64,000 nt of DNA from an uncultured Clostridia bacterium (GTDB lineage: Bacteria > Bacillota > Clostridia > Peptostreptococcales > Anaerovoracaceae): assembly GCA_937900415.1 (NCBI GenBank), contig CALCEY010000012.1, positions 140,640-204,639 of the forward strand, in the 5' to 3' direction. Each line of letters starts with the position of its first letter. Positions within the stretch are counted from its first letter, which is position 1. The notes beneath the pieces are model-generated. The model saw only the letters and a list, made by a program, of their open reading frames with translations. It searched no databases and had not been told where the DNA came from. This document shows positions 16,103 through 24,568 of this stretch, one piece after another. The position numbers and the translations under genes were made by a program.

Positions 16103-16215
16103 TACATCATGAAAAATGACTCGATAAGTCTTTAGACATATGCCTAAAGCAGGCACCCCCCCAAAAAAAAAATTTCCGATAAAAAACCGAAAAAGAAAGA
16201 CAGAGAAAAATTCAA

Positions 16216-16770
16216 ATGGCTAATTTTACAAAGAAGGCAATTCAGAAATCTTTTCTAAAATTGCTTACAGAGCGCCCGCTCTCTCAAATCACGGTAAAAG
16301 ATATTGTCGCTGACTGCGGTATCAACCGCAACACATTTTACTATTACTTTGAAGATATTCCAAAACTTATAGAAGTTATGATTGAAGAAGACGCAGAGAC
16401 AATCATTCAGGCATATCCCACGATAGAAAAATTTGAAGACTGCTTAGAAGCAATAATAGATATGGCTCTGTCTAAAAAACGGGCTGTATTACATATCTAT
16501 CACTCGGCAAGCCGCGAATTTTATGAATTATACCTCTGGAAAGTCTGCGACCATGTCATAAATACATATATTTCATCCGTTCTGCACGGAAGAAAAGTAA
16601 ACGATAACGATCTTGCGATTATTAAAGAATATCTTTCGGCTCTCAGCTTCGGTATGATCTCCAGATGGCTTAAAAACGATATGAACGACGATATACGAAG
16701 CCTACTTTCACGCTTGTTTGAAATTAAAAAGGGAATAATCGAAGAAATGATTTCCCGCTGTGCAGAATAA
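16216..16770 (+). CDS. TetR/AcrR family transcriptional regulator
   Basis: 184 residues. The DNA-binding helix-turn-helix is at about 22-45 (ITVKDIVADCGINRNTFYYYFED), followed by an all-helical ligand domain resembling the C-terminal domain of DhaS-like TetR proteins. It precedes the DUF308, MMPL and LxxG-protein genes on the same strand and probably represses them. A palindrome with CAGACAAAC arms just after its stop is a candidate operator. Confidence 0.88.
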   Translation: MANFTKKAIQKSFLKLLTERPLSQITVKDIVADCGINRNTFYYYFEDIPKLIEVMIEEDAETIIQAYPTIEKFEDCLEAIIDMALSKKRAVLHIYHSASREFYELYLWKVCDHVINTYISSVLHGRKVNDNDLAIIKEYLSALSFGMISRWLKNDMNDDIRSLLSRLFEIKKGIIEEMISRCAE

Positions 16771-16777
16771 TAAAAAA

Positions 16778-16803
16778 ATCAGACAAACGATACCTGTTTG
16801 TCT
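16778..16803. promoter_or_regulatory. Palindrome after tetR, possible operator
   Basis: CAGACAAAC and GTTTGTCTG form a 9-bp perfect inverted repeat around a 7-nt centre. There is no T-run after it, so it is less likely a terminator. Two copies of TCTGAAAATCAGTCAT (16801-16816 and 16831-16846) overlap its end. Confidence 0.4.
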
Positions 16804-16823
16804 GAAAATCAGTCATTTATATA

Positions 16824-16856
16824 CCCCATGTCTGAAAATCAGTCATGGGGCTTTTT
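16824..16856 (+). terminator. Short terminator between tetR and DUF308 gene
   Basis: CCCCATG pairs with CATGGGG (16824-16830 and 16844-16850), followed by CTTTTTA. The loop contains the second copy of a repeated 16-mer. It may attenuate the downstream genes. Confidence 0.6.
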
Positions 16857-16922
16857 ATGTCTGTATGCAAAATTAAAAATAAAATATATGCTGATATCAT
16901 AATAAAAAGGAGGCTGATTTCT

Positions 16923-17531
16923 ATGAAGATGCGTTCTGTCATGCCGATGCGCATCGCCAAAATCGGATATATTATCACATCTTGCATGTTTTGTATTGCC
17001 GGCATTCTGTTTATTACCCTGCCGGAAATGTCTACGGCAGTTATAGGTATCTGTATTGGCGTTGCCATGATTGTTTTCGGAATCGTAAAACTAATCGGAT
17101 TTTTTTCAAAAGACTTATTCCGGTTAGCTTTCCAATTCGATCTGGAATTCGGAATTCTGATGATTATACTGGGCATACTTCTTCTTTTCAATCCCGATAA
17201 ACTGATGTCGTTTATATGCATAGCACTTGGCATTTCCATCCTGCTGGACGGTCTGTTTAAAATCAGAATTGCCATGGATTCTAAAAAATTCGGCATCAGA
17301 AACTGGTGGCTCATCTTCGCCCTTGCAATCGGAACCGCCGTCATAGGCATTGCGCTGATATTCTTTTCTGCGGCAGGAGCTCAGGTCTTAACGATTCTTC
17401 TCGGAATTTCTCTTCTCGCTGAAGGAATATTAAACCTCTATACAGTTGTTAGTACGGTCAAGATCATTAAAAATCAAATGCCTGACATCATCGAGGTTGA
17501 CGACTATGAAATAAATGGAAAGGACAGGTAA
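16923..17531 (+). CDS. DUF308/HdeD-like multi-pass membrane protein
   Basis: 202 residues from the ATG at 16923, which has AAGGAGG at a good distance; an upstream in-frame start at 16845 lacks one. Six hydrophobic helices occur as three hairpins with the internal repeat pattern (LxGIxxLxxPxxx) typical of HdeD/DUF308 proteins. The biochemical function is unknown; HdeD itself is linked to acid stress. It is six bases before the MMPL gene. Confidence 0.82.
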   Translation: MKMRSVMPMRIAKIGYIITSCMFCIAGILFITLPEMSTAVIGICIGVAMIVFGIVKLIGFFSKDLFRLAFQFDLEFGILMIILGILLLFNPDKLMSFICIALGISILLDGLFKIRIAMDSKKFGIRNWWLIFALAIGTAVIGIALIFFSAAGAQVLTILLGISLLAEGILNLYTVVSTVKIIKNQMPDIIEVDDYEINGKDR

Positions 17532-17536
17532 AGAAT

Positions 17537-19633
17537 ATGCGTTTTGGAAAAGCTGTTGTAAAGCACCGCATATCTATTTTGATCATTATTCTCCTTCTTC
17601 TGATTCCCTCCGTTTTAGGAATGATGGGAACACGAATCAATTATGATATGCTCACTTATTTGCCAGAAGATATGGAGACAGTAATCGGACAAAAGGAGCT
17701 TTTGGAAGATTTCGGTAAAGGGGCGTTTTCCTTTATTATCGTAGAGGATATGCCGGAAAAACAAGTTTCGGAGTTAAAAGCAAAAATCGAACAAGTAGAT
17801 CATGTGGAAAGCGTTCTTTGGTATGATTCCATTATGGATCTCTCTGTTCCTATGGAATTATTGCCTGATGATCTCTACAATGAATTTAACACAGAAAATT
17901 CTACAATGATGGCAGTATTCTTTGATACTTCTACATCCTCTGACGTTACAATGGACGCCATTCGGGAAATAAGAGAGGTTGCCGGAAAACAATGTTTTAT
18001 ATCGGGAATATCTGCTCTGGTTACAGATTTGAAAGACCTGTGCGAAAAAGAAGAACCTATCTATGTAGGGATTGCCGTAGCTCTGGCCTGTGCGGCTATG
18101 CTGCTTCTTCTTGACAGCTGGCTGGTGCCTTTCGTCTTTCTTGCCAGCATCGGCATGATGATTCTCATCAATTTGGGAAGCAACTATTTCCTTGGAGAAA
18201 TTTCATATATCACGAAAGCGCTTTCTGCAGTTTTACAACTTGCCGTTACAATGGACTATTCTATTTTCCTGTGGCACAGCTACAATGAACAACGGTTGCG
18301 TTATACAGATAACAAAGAAGCGATGGCTGTCGCCATCAATAAAACTCTGACATCTGTCGTCGGCAGTTCCATTACGACAATCGCAGGCTTTATCGCACTC
18401 TGCTTCATGTCCTTTACTATGGGACGTGATTTGGGAATCGTCATGGCGAAGGGCGTTCTTTTCGGCGTAATAGGATGCGTTACCGTTCTTCCTGCGCTTA
18501 TACTCGTATTCGACAAACCCTTACAGAAAACAAGGCATAAATCGCTTATCCCGGATGTAAGCAAATTTGCAAAAGGCGTGGTACGAATATTCCCCGTTTT
18601 CCTTATAATCTTCGCATTGCTGATTCCTCCTGCTTACAACGGCTACAGTAAAACCAACGACGAAGTTTATTATGATATGGGACGGTGTCTCCCGAAAGAT
18701 ATGGAGTTCGTTATCGCCAACAGCAAATTGTCAGAAAGTTTTGATATTGCGTCAACTCATATGCTTCTGATTGATTCAGAGCTTCCTCCTAAGGCAGTAA
18801 GAAATATGATAAGCGAAATGGAGCAGGTAGACGGCGTAAAATATGTCCTCGGTCTTGAATCCGTCATAGGCTCTCGTGTTCCCGAGGAAATCCTCCCCGA
18901 ATCTCTAACGGATATTTTAAAAAGTGATAAATGGGAACTCCTGCTAATCAATTCAAAATATGATGTGGCCAGCGACAAAGTAGGCCAACAGATTGAATCA
19001 CTTAATACGATTTTAAAAAAGTATGACGACAGCGGTATGCTGATTGGAGAAGCGCCGTGTATGAAGGATATGATTGACACTACCTCTCATGATTTCCAGG
19101 TTGTCAATGCAATTTCCATCATTGCCATTTTTATCATTATCGCACTGGTGGAAAAAAGTATCTCTCTTCCGCTTATACTGATTTCCGTAATCGAAATCGC
19201 CATATTCATCAATCTGGGATTGCCGCACTATTTGGGACAGAGCTTGCCGTTTATCGCGCCTATTTGCATCAGCACCATACAGCTTGGCGCCACTGTAGAC
19301 TATGCTATTTTACTTACGACGCGATACAAATCAGAACAGGTCCTGGGAAATGAAAAAAAAGAGGCTGTGCGTATAGCTCTCACGACTTCTATCCCTTCCA
19401 TTATAGTATCGGGTATGGGTCTGTTTGCCGCCACCTTTGGCGTCGCCGTTTATTCCGACATCGACATTATAAGTTCAATGTGTATGCTAATGGCCCGCGG
19501 CGCAATTATCAGTATGCTTTGCGTCATTCTCCTTCTCCCGGCATTGCTGCTTTTGCTGGATAAGGTCATTTACGCCACAACGCTTGGAATGAAACAGAAA
19601 AAGAATAAAAATATGGAACAGGAGGTTCTTTAA
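17537..19633 (+). CDS. MMPL/RND-superfamily transporter
   Basis: 698 residues. Two homologous halves each have one N-terminal helix, a large extracellular loop (about 35-190 and 370-520) and five further helices, 12 in total. Sterol-sensing-domain-like segments contain the LAVTMDYSIFLWHSY and LGATVDYAILLTTRY motifs, where the Asp-Tyr pair is the proton-relay signature of MMPL proteins. It should export lipids or hydrophobic compounds using the proton gradient. It ends one base before the LxxG-protein gene. Confidence 0.92.
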   Translation: MRFGKAVVKHRISILIIILLLLIPSVLGMMGTRINYDMLTYLPEDMETVIGQKELLEDFGKGAFSFIIVEDMPEKQVSELKAKIEQVDHVESVLWYDSIMDLSVPMELLPDDLYNEFNTENSTMMAVFFDTSTSSDVTMDAIREIREVAGKQCFISGISALVTDLKDLCEKEEPIYVGIAVALACAAMLLLLDSWLVPFVFLASIGMMILINLGSNYFLGEISYITKALSAVLQLAVTMDYSIFLWHSYNEQRLRYTDNKEAMAVAINKTLTSVVGSSITTIAGFIALCFMSFTMGRDLGIVMAKGVLFGVIGCVTVLPALILVFDKPLQKTRHKSLIPDVSKFAKGVVRIFPVFLIIFALLIPPAYNGYSKTNDEVYYDMGRCLPKDMEFVIANSKLSESFDIASTHMLLIDSELPPKAVRNMISEMEQVDGVKYVLGLESVIGSRVPEEILPESLTDILKSDKWELLLINSKYDVASDKVGQQIESLNTILKKYDDSGMLIGEAPCMKDMIDTTSHDFQVVNAISIIAIFIIIALVEKSISLPLILISVIEIAIFINLGLPHYLGQSLPFIAPICISTIQLGATVDYAILLTTRYKSEQVLGNEKKEAVRIALTTSIPSIIVSGMGLFAATFGVAVYSDIDIISSMCMLMARGAIISMLCVILLLPALLLLLDKVIYATTLGMKQKKNKNMEQEVL

Positions 19634-19634
19634 A

Positions 19635-21842
19635 ATGAAAAAATCTTCAACTAAAATATTAGTCCTCTGCCTTTGCACTGTTCTCTCCGTCAGCGGAGCT
19701 GCGGCTACTGCTTTCGCAATGAACCAGGACTCCTCACCGCAGAAACAACCGAAAATGGAAGCCGCCTCAACCGGTGACAATAACGAAACCTCTTCTAAAG
19801 ACGAAGCCGTTTATATATTAGCCGGAGCTGACGGTTCTCCAAAAAAAATTATTGTCAGCGACTGGATCAAGAACACGCTCGGCATGGAGAGCATTAAGGA
19901 TAAGACTGATATGCCCGATGTTGAAAATACAAACGGTGATGAAAGCTTCACTGTAGACGGTTCCGGAAGCCGCGTCTGGGACGTAGAGGGAAATGACCTC
20001 TATTATCAAGGCAGCATAGAAAAAGAGCTCCCTGTAGATTTAACTGTCACTTATAAGCTGGACGGAAAAACGATTTCTTCTGAAGATCTCATAGGAAAAA
20101 CAGGAAAGGTAACCATACGCTTTGACTACTTGAACAAACAATACGAAACCGTTAATATTGACGGTCAAAACAAAAAAATTTATGTTCCTTTTGCCATGCT
20201 TACCGGTATTCTGCTGGACAACGATGTTTTCACCAATGTAGAAGTTTCAAACGGAAAACTTATCAATGACGGCAGCCGCACCGCTGTTATAGGAATAGCG
20301 CTTCCCGGTTTACAAGAAAATCTTGCAATTTCAAAAGAAAAGTTTGAAATTCCTGATTTTGTAGAAATTACTGCCGATGTAAAGGATTTTAAACTTGGTA
20401 TGACCGTTACCATGGCTTCCAATGAGCTTTTCAGCAACCTTAACACAGACAGCTTCGCTTCCGTATCCGAACTGAGCGAGGCTATGGGAGAGCTGACAAA
20501 CGCTATGGATAAGCTTTTGGATGGTTCTTCGCAGCTTTATGACGGTCTGTATACTCTCCTTGACAAGTCCGGAGAACTGGCAGAAGGAGTTAATCAGCTG
20601 GCTGCCGGAGCTGCAAAGCTCAAAGCTGGCGCAGAAGATATTGATTCAGGCGCCGCCGCCCTTCAAGAGGGAGCAATTCAGCTTTCTGAAGGACTCAGCA
20701 AACTTGCCGAAAACAACGCTTCATTAACAGGGGGAGCAAAGCAGGTGTTTGAAACACTTCTCTCGACAGCTAATACTCAACTTTCTGCTGCCGGCCTGGA
20801 CGTTCCGACTTTAACCATTCAAAACTATGCGGATATACTGAATAAGGTTATCTCTTCACTAGATAAAAACGCAGTATATGAACAGGCTCTTGAAAAAGTA
20901 ACGGCAGCCGTCAACGCACAGCGCGGCTATATCACCGAACGTGTTACATCAGCTGTTAAAGAGGAAGTAACTGTTCAAGTCACAGCAGCTGTAAAAGAGC
21001 AAGTTAAAGCATCGGTTACTCAGGCAGTCTGCAACACAGTTTCCGAACAGGTAATACAAGCTGTTCTTCATATGGATAAAGCTTCTTATGATGCAGCTAT
21101 TGCCGCAGGAAAAATAGACAACGATACGAAAAACTCCATTGAAGCAGCTATCAATGAAAAAATGCAGACAAAGCAAATATTAACGCAAATTCAGACAAAG
21201 ACAGAAGAACAGATGGCTTCACAGTCAATTAAAAATACTATAGCTTCAAATGTTCAAATGCAAATGCAAAGCGACTCAATTAAAAAAACGATAACAGATC
21301 AGACAGAATTACAGATTCAAAAAGCTATCTCAGAAAACATGGCTTCTGATGAGGTTCAGGCTCAGCTTGCCGCTGCTGCGGAAGGGGCAAAATCTGTTAT
21401 CGCACTGAAAAGTTCCCTCGACAGCTACAATGCTTTTTATCTCGGTCTGCAAACTTATACGGCCGGCGTCGCCGACGCCGCAAAAGGCGCTGGAGAACTG
21501 AAGCTCGGATTAGACCATCTGAAAGCAGGAACCTCTCAGATTTACGGCGGCTCCTCTGAGCTGTATGACGGAATCCTTACCCTAAAAAACGGAACTCCTG
21601 CTCTGACCGACGGAGTTTCACAGCTCTGTGACGGTGCAATGCAGCTTTCCGGCGGATTAAAGGAATTCAACGAGCAAGGTATACAAAAATTAGTTGCCGC
21701 CGTAGACGGTGACCTTAAAGGTCTCTCCGCAAGATTTCGCATAACAAGAGACGTGTCGCGCAATTACAAAAGCTTTGCCGGCATAAGTGAAAATATGGAC
21801 GGTCAGGTAAAATTCATTTACCGTACCGATTCCTTAAACTAA
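19635..21842 (+). CDS. Exported LxxG-heptad coiled-coil protein
   Basis: 735 residues with a signal peptide (about 1-29, ending near AATAFA). The N-terminal third is a beta-rich domain. About residues 295-365 and 620-690 have X-x-x-L-x-x-G heptads (LYDGLYTLLDKSGELAEGVNQLAAGAAKL-type) as in YhgE/Pip proteins; the centre (about 420-590) is a long Gln/Ala/Thr coiled coil. Unlike YhgE it has no visible C-terminal membrane domain. With the MMPL transporter directly upstream it may form an envelope-spanning partner. Function is inferred only from context. Confidence 0.8.
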   Translation: MKKSSTKILVLCLCTVLSVSGAAATAFAMNQDSSPQKQPKMEAASTGDNNETSSKDEAVYILAGADGSPKKIIVSDWIKNTLGMESIKDKTDMPDVENTNGDESFTVDGSGSRVWDVEGNDLYYQGSIEKELPVDLTVTYKLDGKTISSEDLIGKTGKVTIRFDYLNKQYETVNIDGQNKKIYVPFAMLTGILLDNDVFTNVEVSNGKLINDGSRTAVIGIALPGLQENLAISKEKFEIPDFVEITADVKDFKLGMTVTMASNELFSNLNTDSFASVSELSEAMGELTNAMDKLLDGSSQLYDGLYTLLDKSGELAEGVNQLAAGAAKLKAGAEDIDSGAAALQEGAIQLSEGLSKLAENNASLTGGAKQVFETLLSTANTQLSAAGLDVPTLTIQNYADILNKVISSLDKNAVYEQALEKVTAAVNAQRGYITERVTSAVKEEVTVQVTAAVKEQVKASVTQAVCNTVSEQVIQAVLHMDKASYDAAIAAGKIDNDTKNSIEAAINEKMQTKQILTQIQTKTEEQMASQSIKNTIASNVQMQMQSDSIKKTITDQTELQIQKAISENMASDEVQAQLAAAAEGAKSVIALKSSLDSYNAFYLGLQTYTAGVADAAKGAGELKLGLDHLKAGTSQIYGGSSELYDGILTLKNGTPALTDGVSQLCDGAMQLSGGLKEFNEQGIQKLVAAVDGDLKGLSARFRITRDVSRNYKSFAGISENMDGQVKFIYRTDSLN

Positions 21843-21845
21843 TAC

Positions 21846-21883
21846 GATAAAAGAGGCGGACAAATCAGTCTGCCTCTTTTATC
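21846..21883. terminator. Bidirectional terminator
   Basis: A 16-bp stem (GATAAAAGAGGCGGAC against GTCTGCCTCTTTTATC, one G-U pair) with a 6-nt loop between the convergent LxxG-protein and cysteine desulfurase genes. A- and T-runs flank both sides. Confidence 0.85.
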
Positions 21884-21885
21884 TT

Positions 21886-23025
21886 CTATCTTCCTTTTCC
21901 TATTTCCCATATCGCATCTGTCAGTTTTTCTATCTCCCTTTTGGAATTAAACGGGCCGACGCTTATTCTTATTCCTCCGGTATCCCAGGTTCCTACTGTT
22001 TTGTGAGCAAGGCCGGCGCAGTGGTATCCTCCCCTGACAGCTATTCCATATCTGCTGTTCAAGAGCGACGTAACATCCTCTGCTTCCATTCCTTCTATAT
22101 TTATAAGAGAAATTCCCGTCTTCTTTGACGGTTTTGGCCCGTACAGCTTTACAAATTCCATGTTGGAAAGGTTTTCATCAAGCTGCCGTATGAGCTCCTC
22201 TTCATAATTGCTTATTACGTCGAGACCGATTTTACTGATAAAACCGGCGCTGTATCCAAGACCTATTATTGCCGGCGCATTTATGGTTCCTGCTTCAAAG
22301 CCCTCCGGAAATTCTTCAGGCTGTAGCCGGCTCTTTGACTCTGTGCCTGTTCCTCCCTGCTGCGTAGGCTTCAGCCTTATGTACGGAGACGCATACAGCA
22401 GCCCTGTGCCGAGAGGCCCGAGGAGACCTTTGTGCCCCGGCAGAGCCAGCATGTCTATCTTGAGCTTTTCTACGTCAAGATCCATAGTCCCAGCTCCCTG
22501 AGCTCCGTCCACCATGAAGGCGATTCCCCTCTTTGCTGCAATTTCACCTATTTCCCTAAGAGGCATTTTAGTACCGGTTACGTTAGAGGCCGCAGTAACC
22601 ACTATAAGCGCCGTATTACTTTTTACGGCTTTTTCTATCTCCGACGGATTTATTTCGCCGTATTTATTCCCCCTGACTATGGAGTGACCCACGCCTGTCT
22701 TTTCCATGGCTTTCAGCGGTCTCAAAACTGAATTATGTTCCATAGACGTGGTAACGACGTGATCTCCTTTTTTAAGAAAACCATAAAGTCCCATATTAAG
22801 AGCTTCCGTCGTGTTCTTCGTAAATAACAGTCTTTCAGGCGCGTCTATGTTAAAAAGTTCTGCAACCGCTTTCCTTGCCTGATAAACTTTTTCACCTGTT
22901 TTAATGGACATAAAATGTCCCGACCTTCCTGGATTTCCGCAGTATTTAAGTATACATTCTTCCATTGCGGCGATCATTCCCTTTGGCTTTGGAAAGGACG
23001 TCGCTCCGTTATCAAGATATATCAT
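21886..23025 (-). CDS. Cysteine desulfurase-like class V aminotransferase
   Basis: 379 residues, full length. PLP Lys199 lies in PGHKG, the PLP-contacting Asp-Gly-Ala-Gln at 173-176 and the sulfur-accepting Cys336 in YHCAG. The sequence resembles the EF2568-type subgroup, which in some bacteria clusters with selenium-dependent genes. It would mobilise sulfur (or selenium) from (seleno)cysteine in the cytoplasm. Since this genome encodes at least one selenoprotein, a selenium role is possible but only inferred. It is single and flanked by terminators on both sides. Confidence 0.88.
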   Translation of the reverse strand: MIYLDNGATSFPKPKGMIAAMEECILKYCGNPGRSGHFMSIKTGEKVYQARKAVAELFNIDAPERLLFTKNTTEALNMGLYGFLKKGDHVVTTSMEHNSVLRPLKAMEKTGVGHSIVRGNKYGEINPSEIEKAVKSNTALIVVTAASNVTGTKMPLREIGEIAAKRGIAFMVDGAQGAGTMDLDVEKLKIDMLALPGHKGLLGPLGTGLLYASPYIRLKPTQQGGTGTESKSRLQPEEFPEGFEAGTINAPAIIGLGYSAGFISKIGLDVISNYEEELIRQLDENLSNMEFVKLYGPKPSKKTGISLINIEGMEAEDVTSLLNSRYGIAVRGGYHCAGLAHKTVGTWDTGGIRISVGPFNSKREIEKLTDAIWEIGKGR

Positions 23026-23126
23026 TTTTATTCACCTGCCCCGCGAAATGCTGTAAAACCTGCATTATTGCCGTTTCACAGATTCAAAATTTTCAAATCG
23101 TCAGGCGATAAACCGGCAATAAAAAC

Positions 23127-23146
23127 AGAGGGCCATCCGGCCCTCT
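23127..23146 (-). terminator. Terminator of the YdcF-like gene
   Basis: AGAGGGCC pairs with GGCCCTCT around ATCC; on the minus strand the hairpin is followed by GTTTTTATTG. It lies 79 bases after the YdcF-like stop. Confidence 0.75.
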
Positions 23147-23224
23147 ATATACTATGCGCATATTCTTTTTTCTGTTACTTATTTTTAATACCTGTAGTTA
23201 CTGTTAACTTATTCATTTCTCCTT

Positions 23225-23935
23225 CTACTCTCCGTGGCTTATCAGCCCGCTTCCGCTTATCGGAATAACTTCTCCTCCCATTAAAGACTCTGCTTTTATC
23301 ATGACCTTTAAAAAGTCCTTATTTCTTGCGAGGAACTCTCTCAAGTCCCTCAAGACCTGTCCTCCGTACTGCTGCTGGTCTGAGGCTGCGCCTCTGACCT
23401 CAAGCCCCGACTTCTCACCTATATAAAGCGCTCTGTATTCGTGATAGCTCTGAGTTACTACGATGGCCTTTTCGACATCGAAAATACTCTTGGCTCTGTA
23501 CATAGAATCATATGTAGAAAATCCAGCATGGTCGCAGAAAATATCTTCATCAGGAACTCCTGCTTTCTTGGCATATGAAAGCATAACATGAATTTCATTA
23601 TAGCCTTCCTGCCCGTTGTCTCCGCTCAAAAGAAGCTTTGGAGCCACACCCTTTTCATACAGCTCTATACCTAAATCCAGCCGATCTTTCAGCATCGGCG
23701 CAGGCGTTTCGCTGTCATAAATCCCTGCGCCCAGAATGATTATACAATCGGCTCCGAATTCAGTCAGCTCTTCTGTATCTGCCTTCGGTATTTCGTTATA
23801 GTCTGTCGCCGCATATAAAAACCTTTCTTCTGCATAACTTTTGACCTTATAATTTATAAAAGAACTTACAGCTATGCCTGCCAGGGAAAGGCAGATTACG
23901 ACAAGTCCTGTTTTAAACAGAATCCGTTTGCACAT
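23225..23935 (-). CDS. YdcF/SanA-like (DUF218) membrane protein
   Basis: 236 residues. One N-terminal membrane anchor (about 9-28) precedes a DUF218 domain with DCIIILGAGIY, PKLLLSGDNGQ and the ST-YDS-MYRAK segments usual in the ElyC/SanA/YdcF family. Members act at the cell envelope; the exact reaction is not established. The start overlaps the upstream GNAT gene by 23 bases, indicating coupled translation. Confidence 0.88.
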   Translation of the reverse strand: MCKRILFKTGLVVICLSLAGIAVSSFINYKVKSYAEERFLYAATDYNEIPKADTEELTEFGADCIIILGAGIYDSETPAPMLKDRLDLGIELYEKGVAPKLLLSGDNGQEGYNEIHVMLSYAKKAGVPDEDIFCDHAGFSTYDSMYRAKSIFDVEKAIVVTQSYHEYRALYIGEKSGLEVRGAASDQQQYGGQVLRDLREFLARNKDFLKVMIKAESLMGGEVIPISGSGLISHGE

Positions 23936-24488
23936 CTGTATTTACCCGTTTTTGCTTCTCCCATTCTTCTCTGAGTATGGAAAAAACCATGTTGTCCCTG
24001 TCGGTTCCGTCATATATATGATAACCTTTGCGCTGCGTTCCCTCATATTTAAACCCGCATTTTTCTATGACTCGCTGAGACCTTTTATTTGCAGGCGACG
24101 TGCATATAGACATGACGACCAAACCATATTTGTTAAAGCCGTAATCCATTACTGCAATAGCAGCCTCTGTCATATATCCTTTTCCCCAACATTCACGGGA
24201 AAGGGAATAGCCCATCTCTCTGCTGTTTACGTCTTCGCGTCTTCGATCCGGCTCAAGGGATATGCTTCCTATTATTTTAAGCGTTTCTTTTTCTCTTATT
24301 GCCCACGTACTGCTCTTTATGAAAAGCTCTCTGATTATACACCGGGATTCTTTGGGGCTTTCATGGGGCTTCCAGCCGGCGTTTGGCCCCACCTCGGGAT
24401 CTTTGGCATAGCTGTACAAGCCTTGTGCGTCTTCCTCGCAGTCACGCCATGGAGTAAGCATAAGCCTTTCTGTTTCAATGTTTTCCAT
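23913..24488 (-). CDS. RimJ/RimL-type GNAT acetyltransferase
   Basis: 191 residues. The N-terminal ETERLMLTPWRDCEEDA block and ECWGKGYMTEAAIAVMDYGF (acetyl-CoA loop), then ANKRSQRVIEKCGFKYEG, are characteristic of the RimJ/RimL group that acetylates ribosomal proteins or small molecules. The substrate is unknown. It overlaps the following YdcF-like gene, so both are in one operon. Confidence 0.9.
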   Translation of the reverse strand: MENIETERLMLTPWRDCEEDAQGLYSYAKDPEVGPNAGWKPHESPKESRCIIRELFIKSSTWAIREKETLKIIGSISLEPDRRREDVNSREMGYSLSRECWGKGYMTEAAIAVMDYGFNKYGLVVMSICTSPANKRSQRVIEKCGFKYEGTQRKGYHIYDGTDRDNMVFSILREEWEKQKRVNTDVQTDSV

Positions 24489-24568
24489 ACAGTCTCCTTT
24501 CGCCTCTATATTTTAAAGGGCGCATATGCTAGTATATGGCATATAGCTGACCTTGGCCTTTTTCCCTG

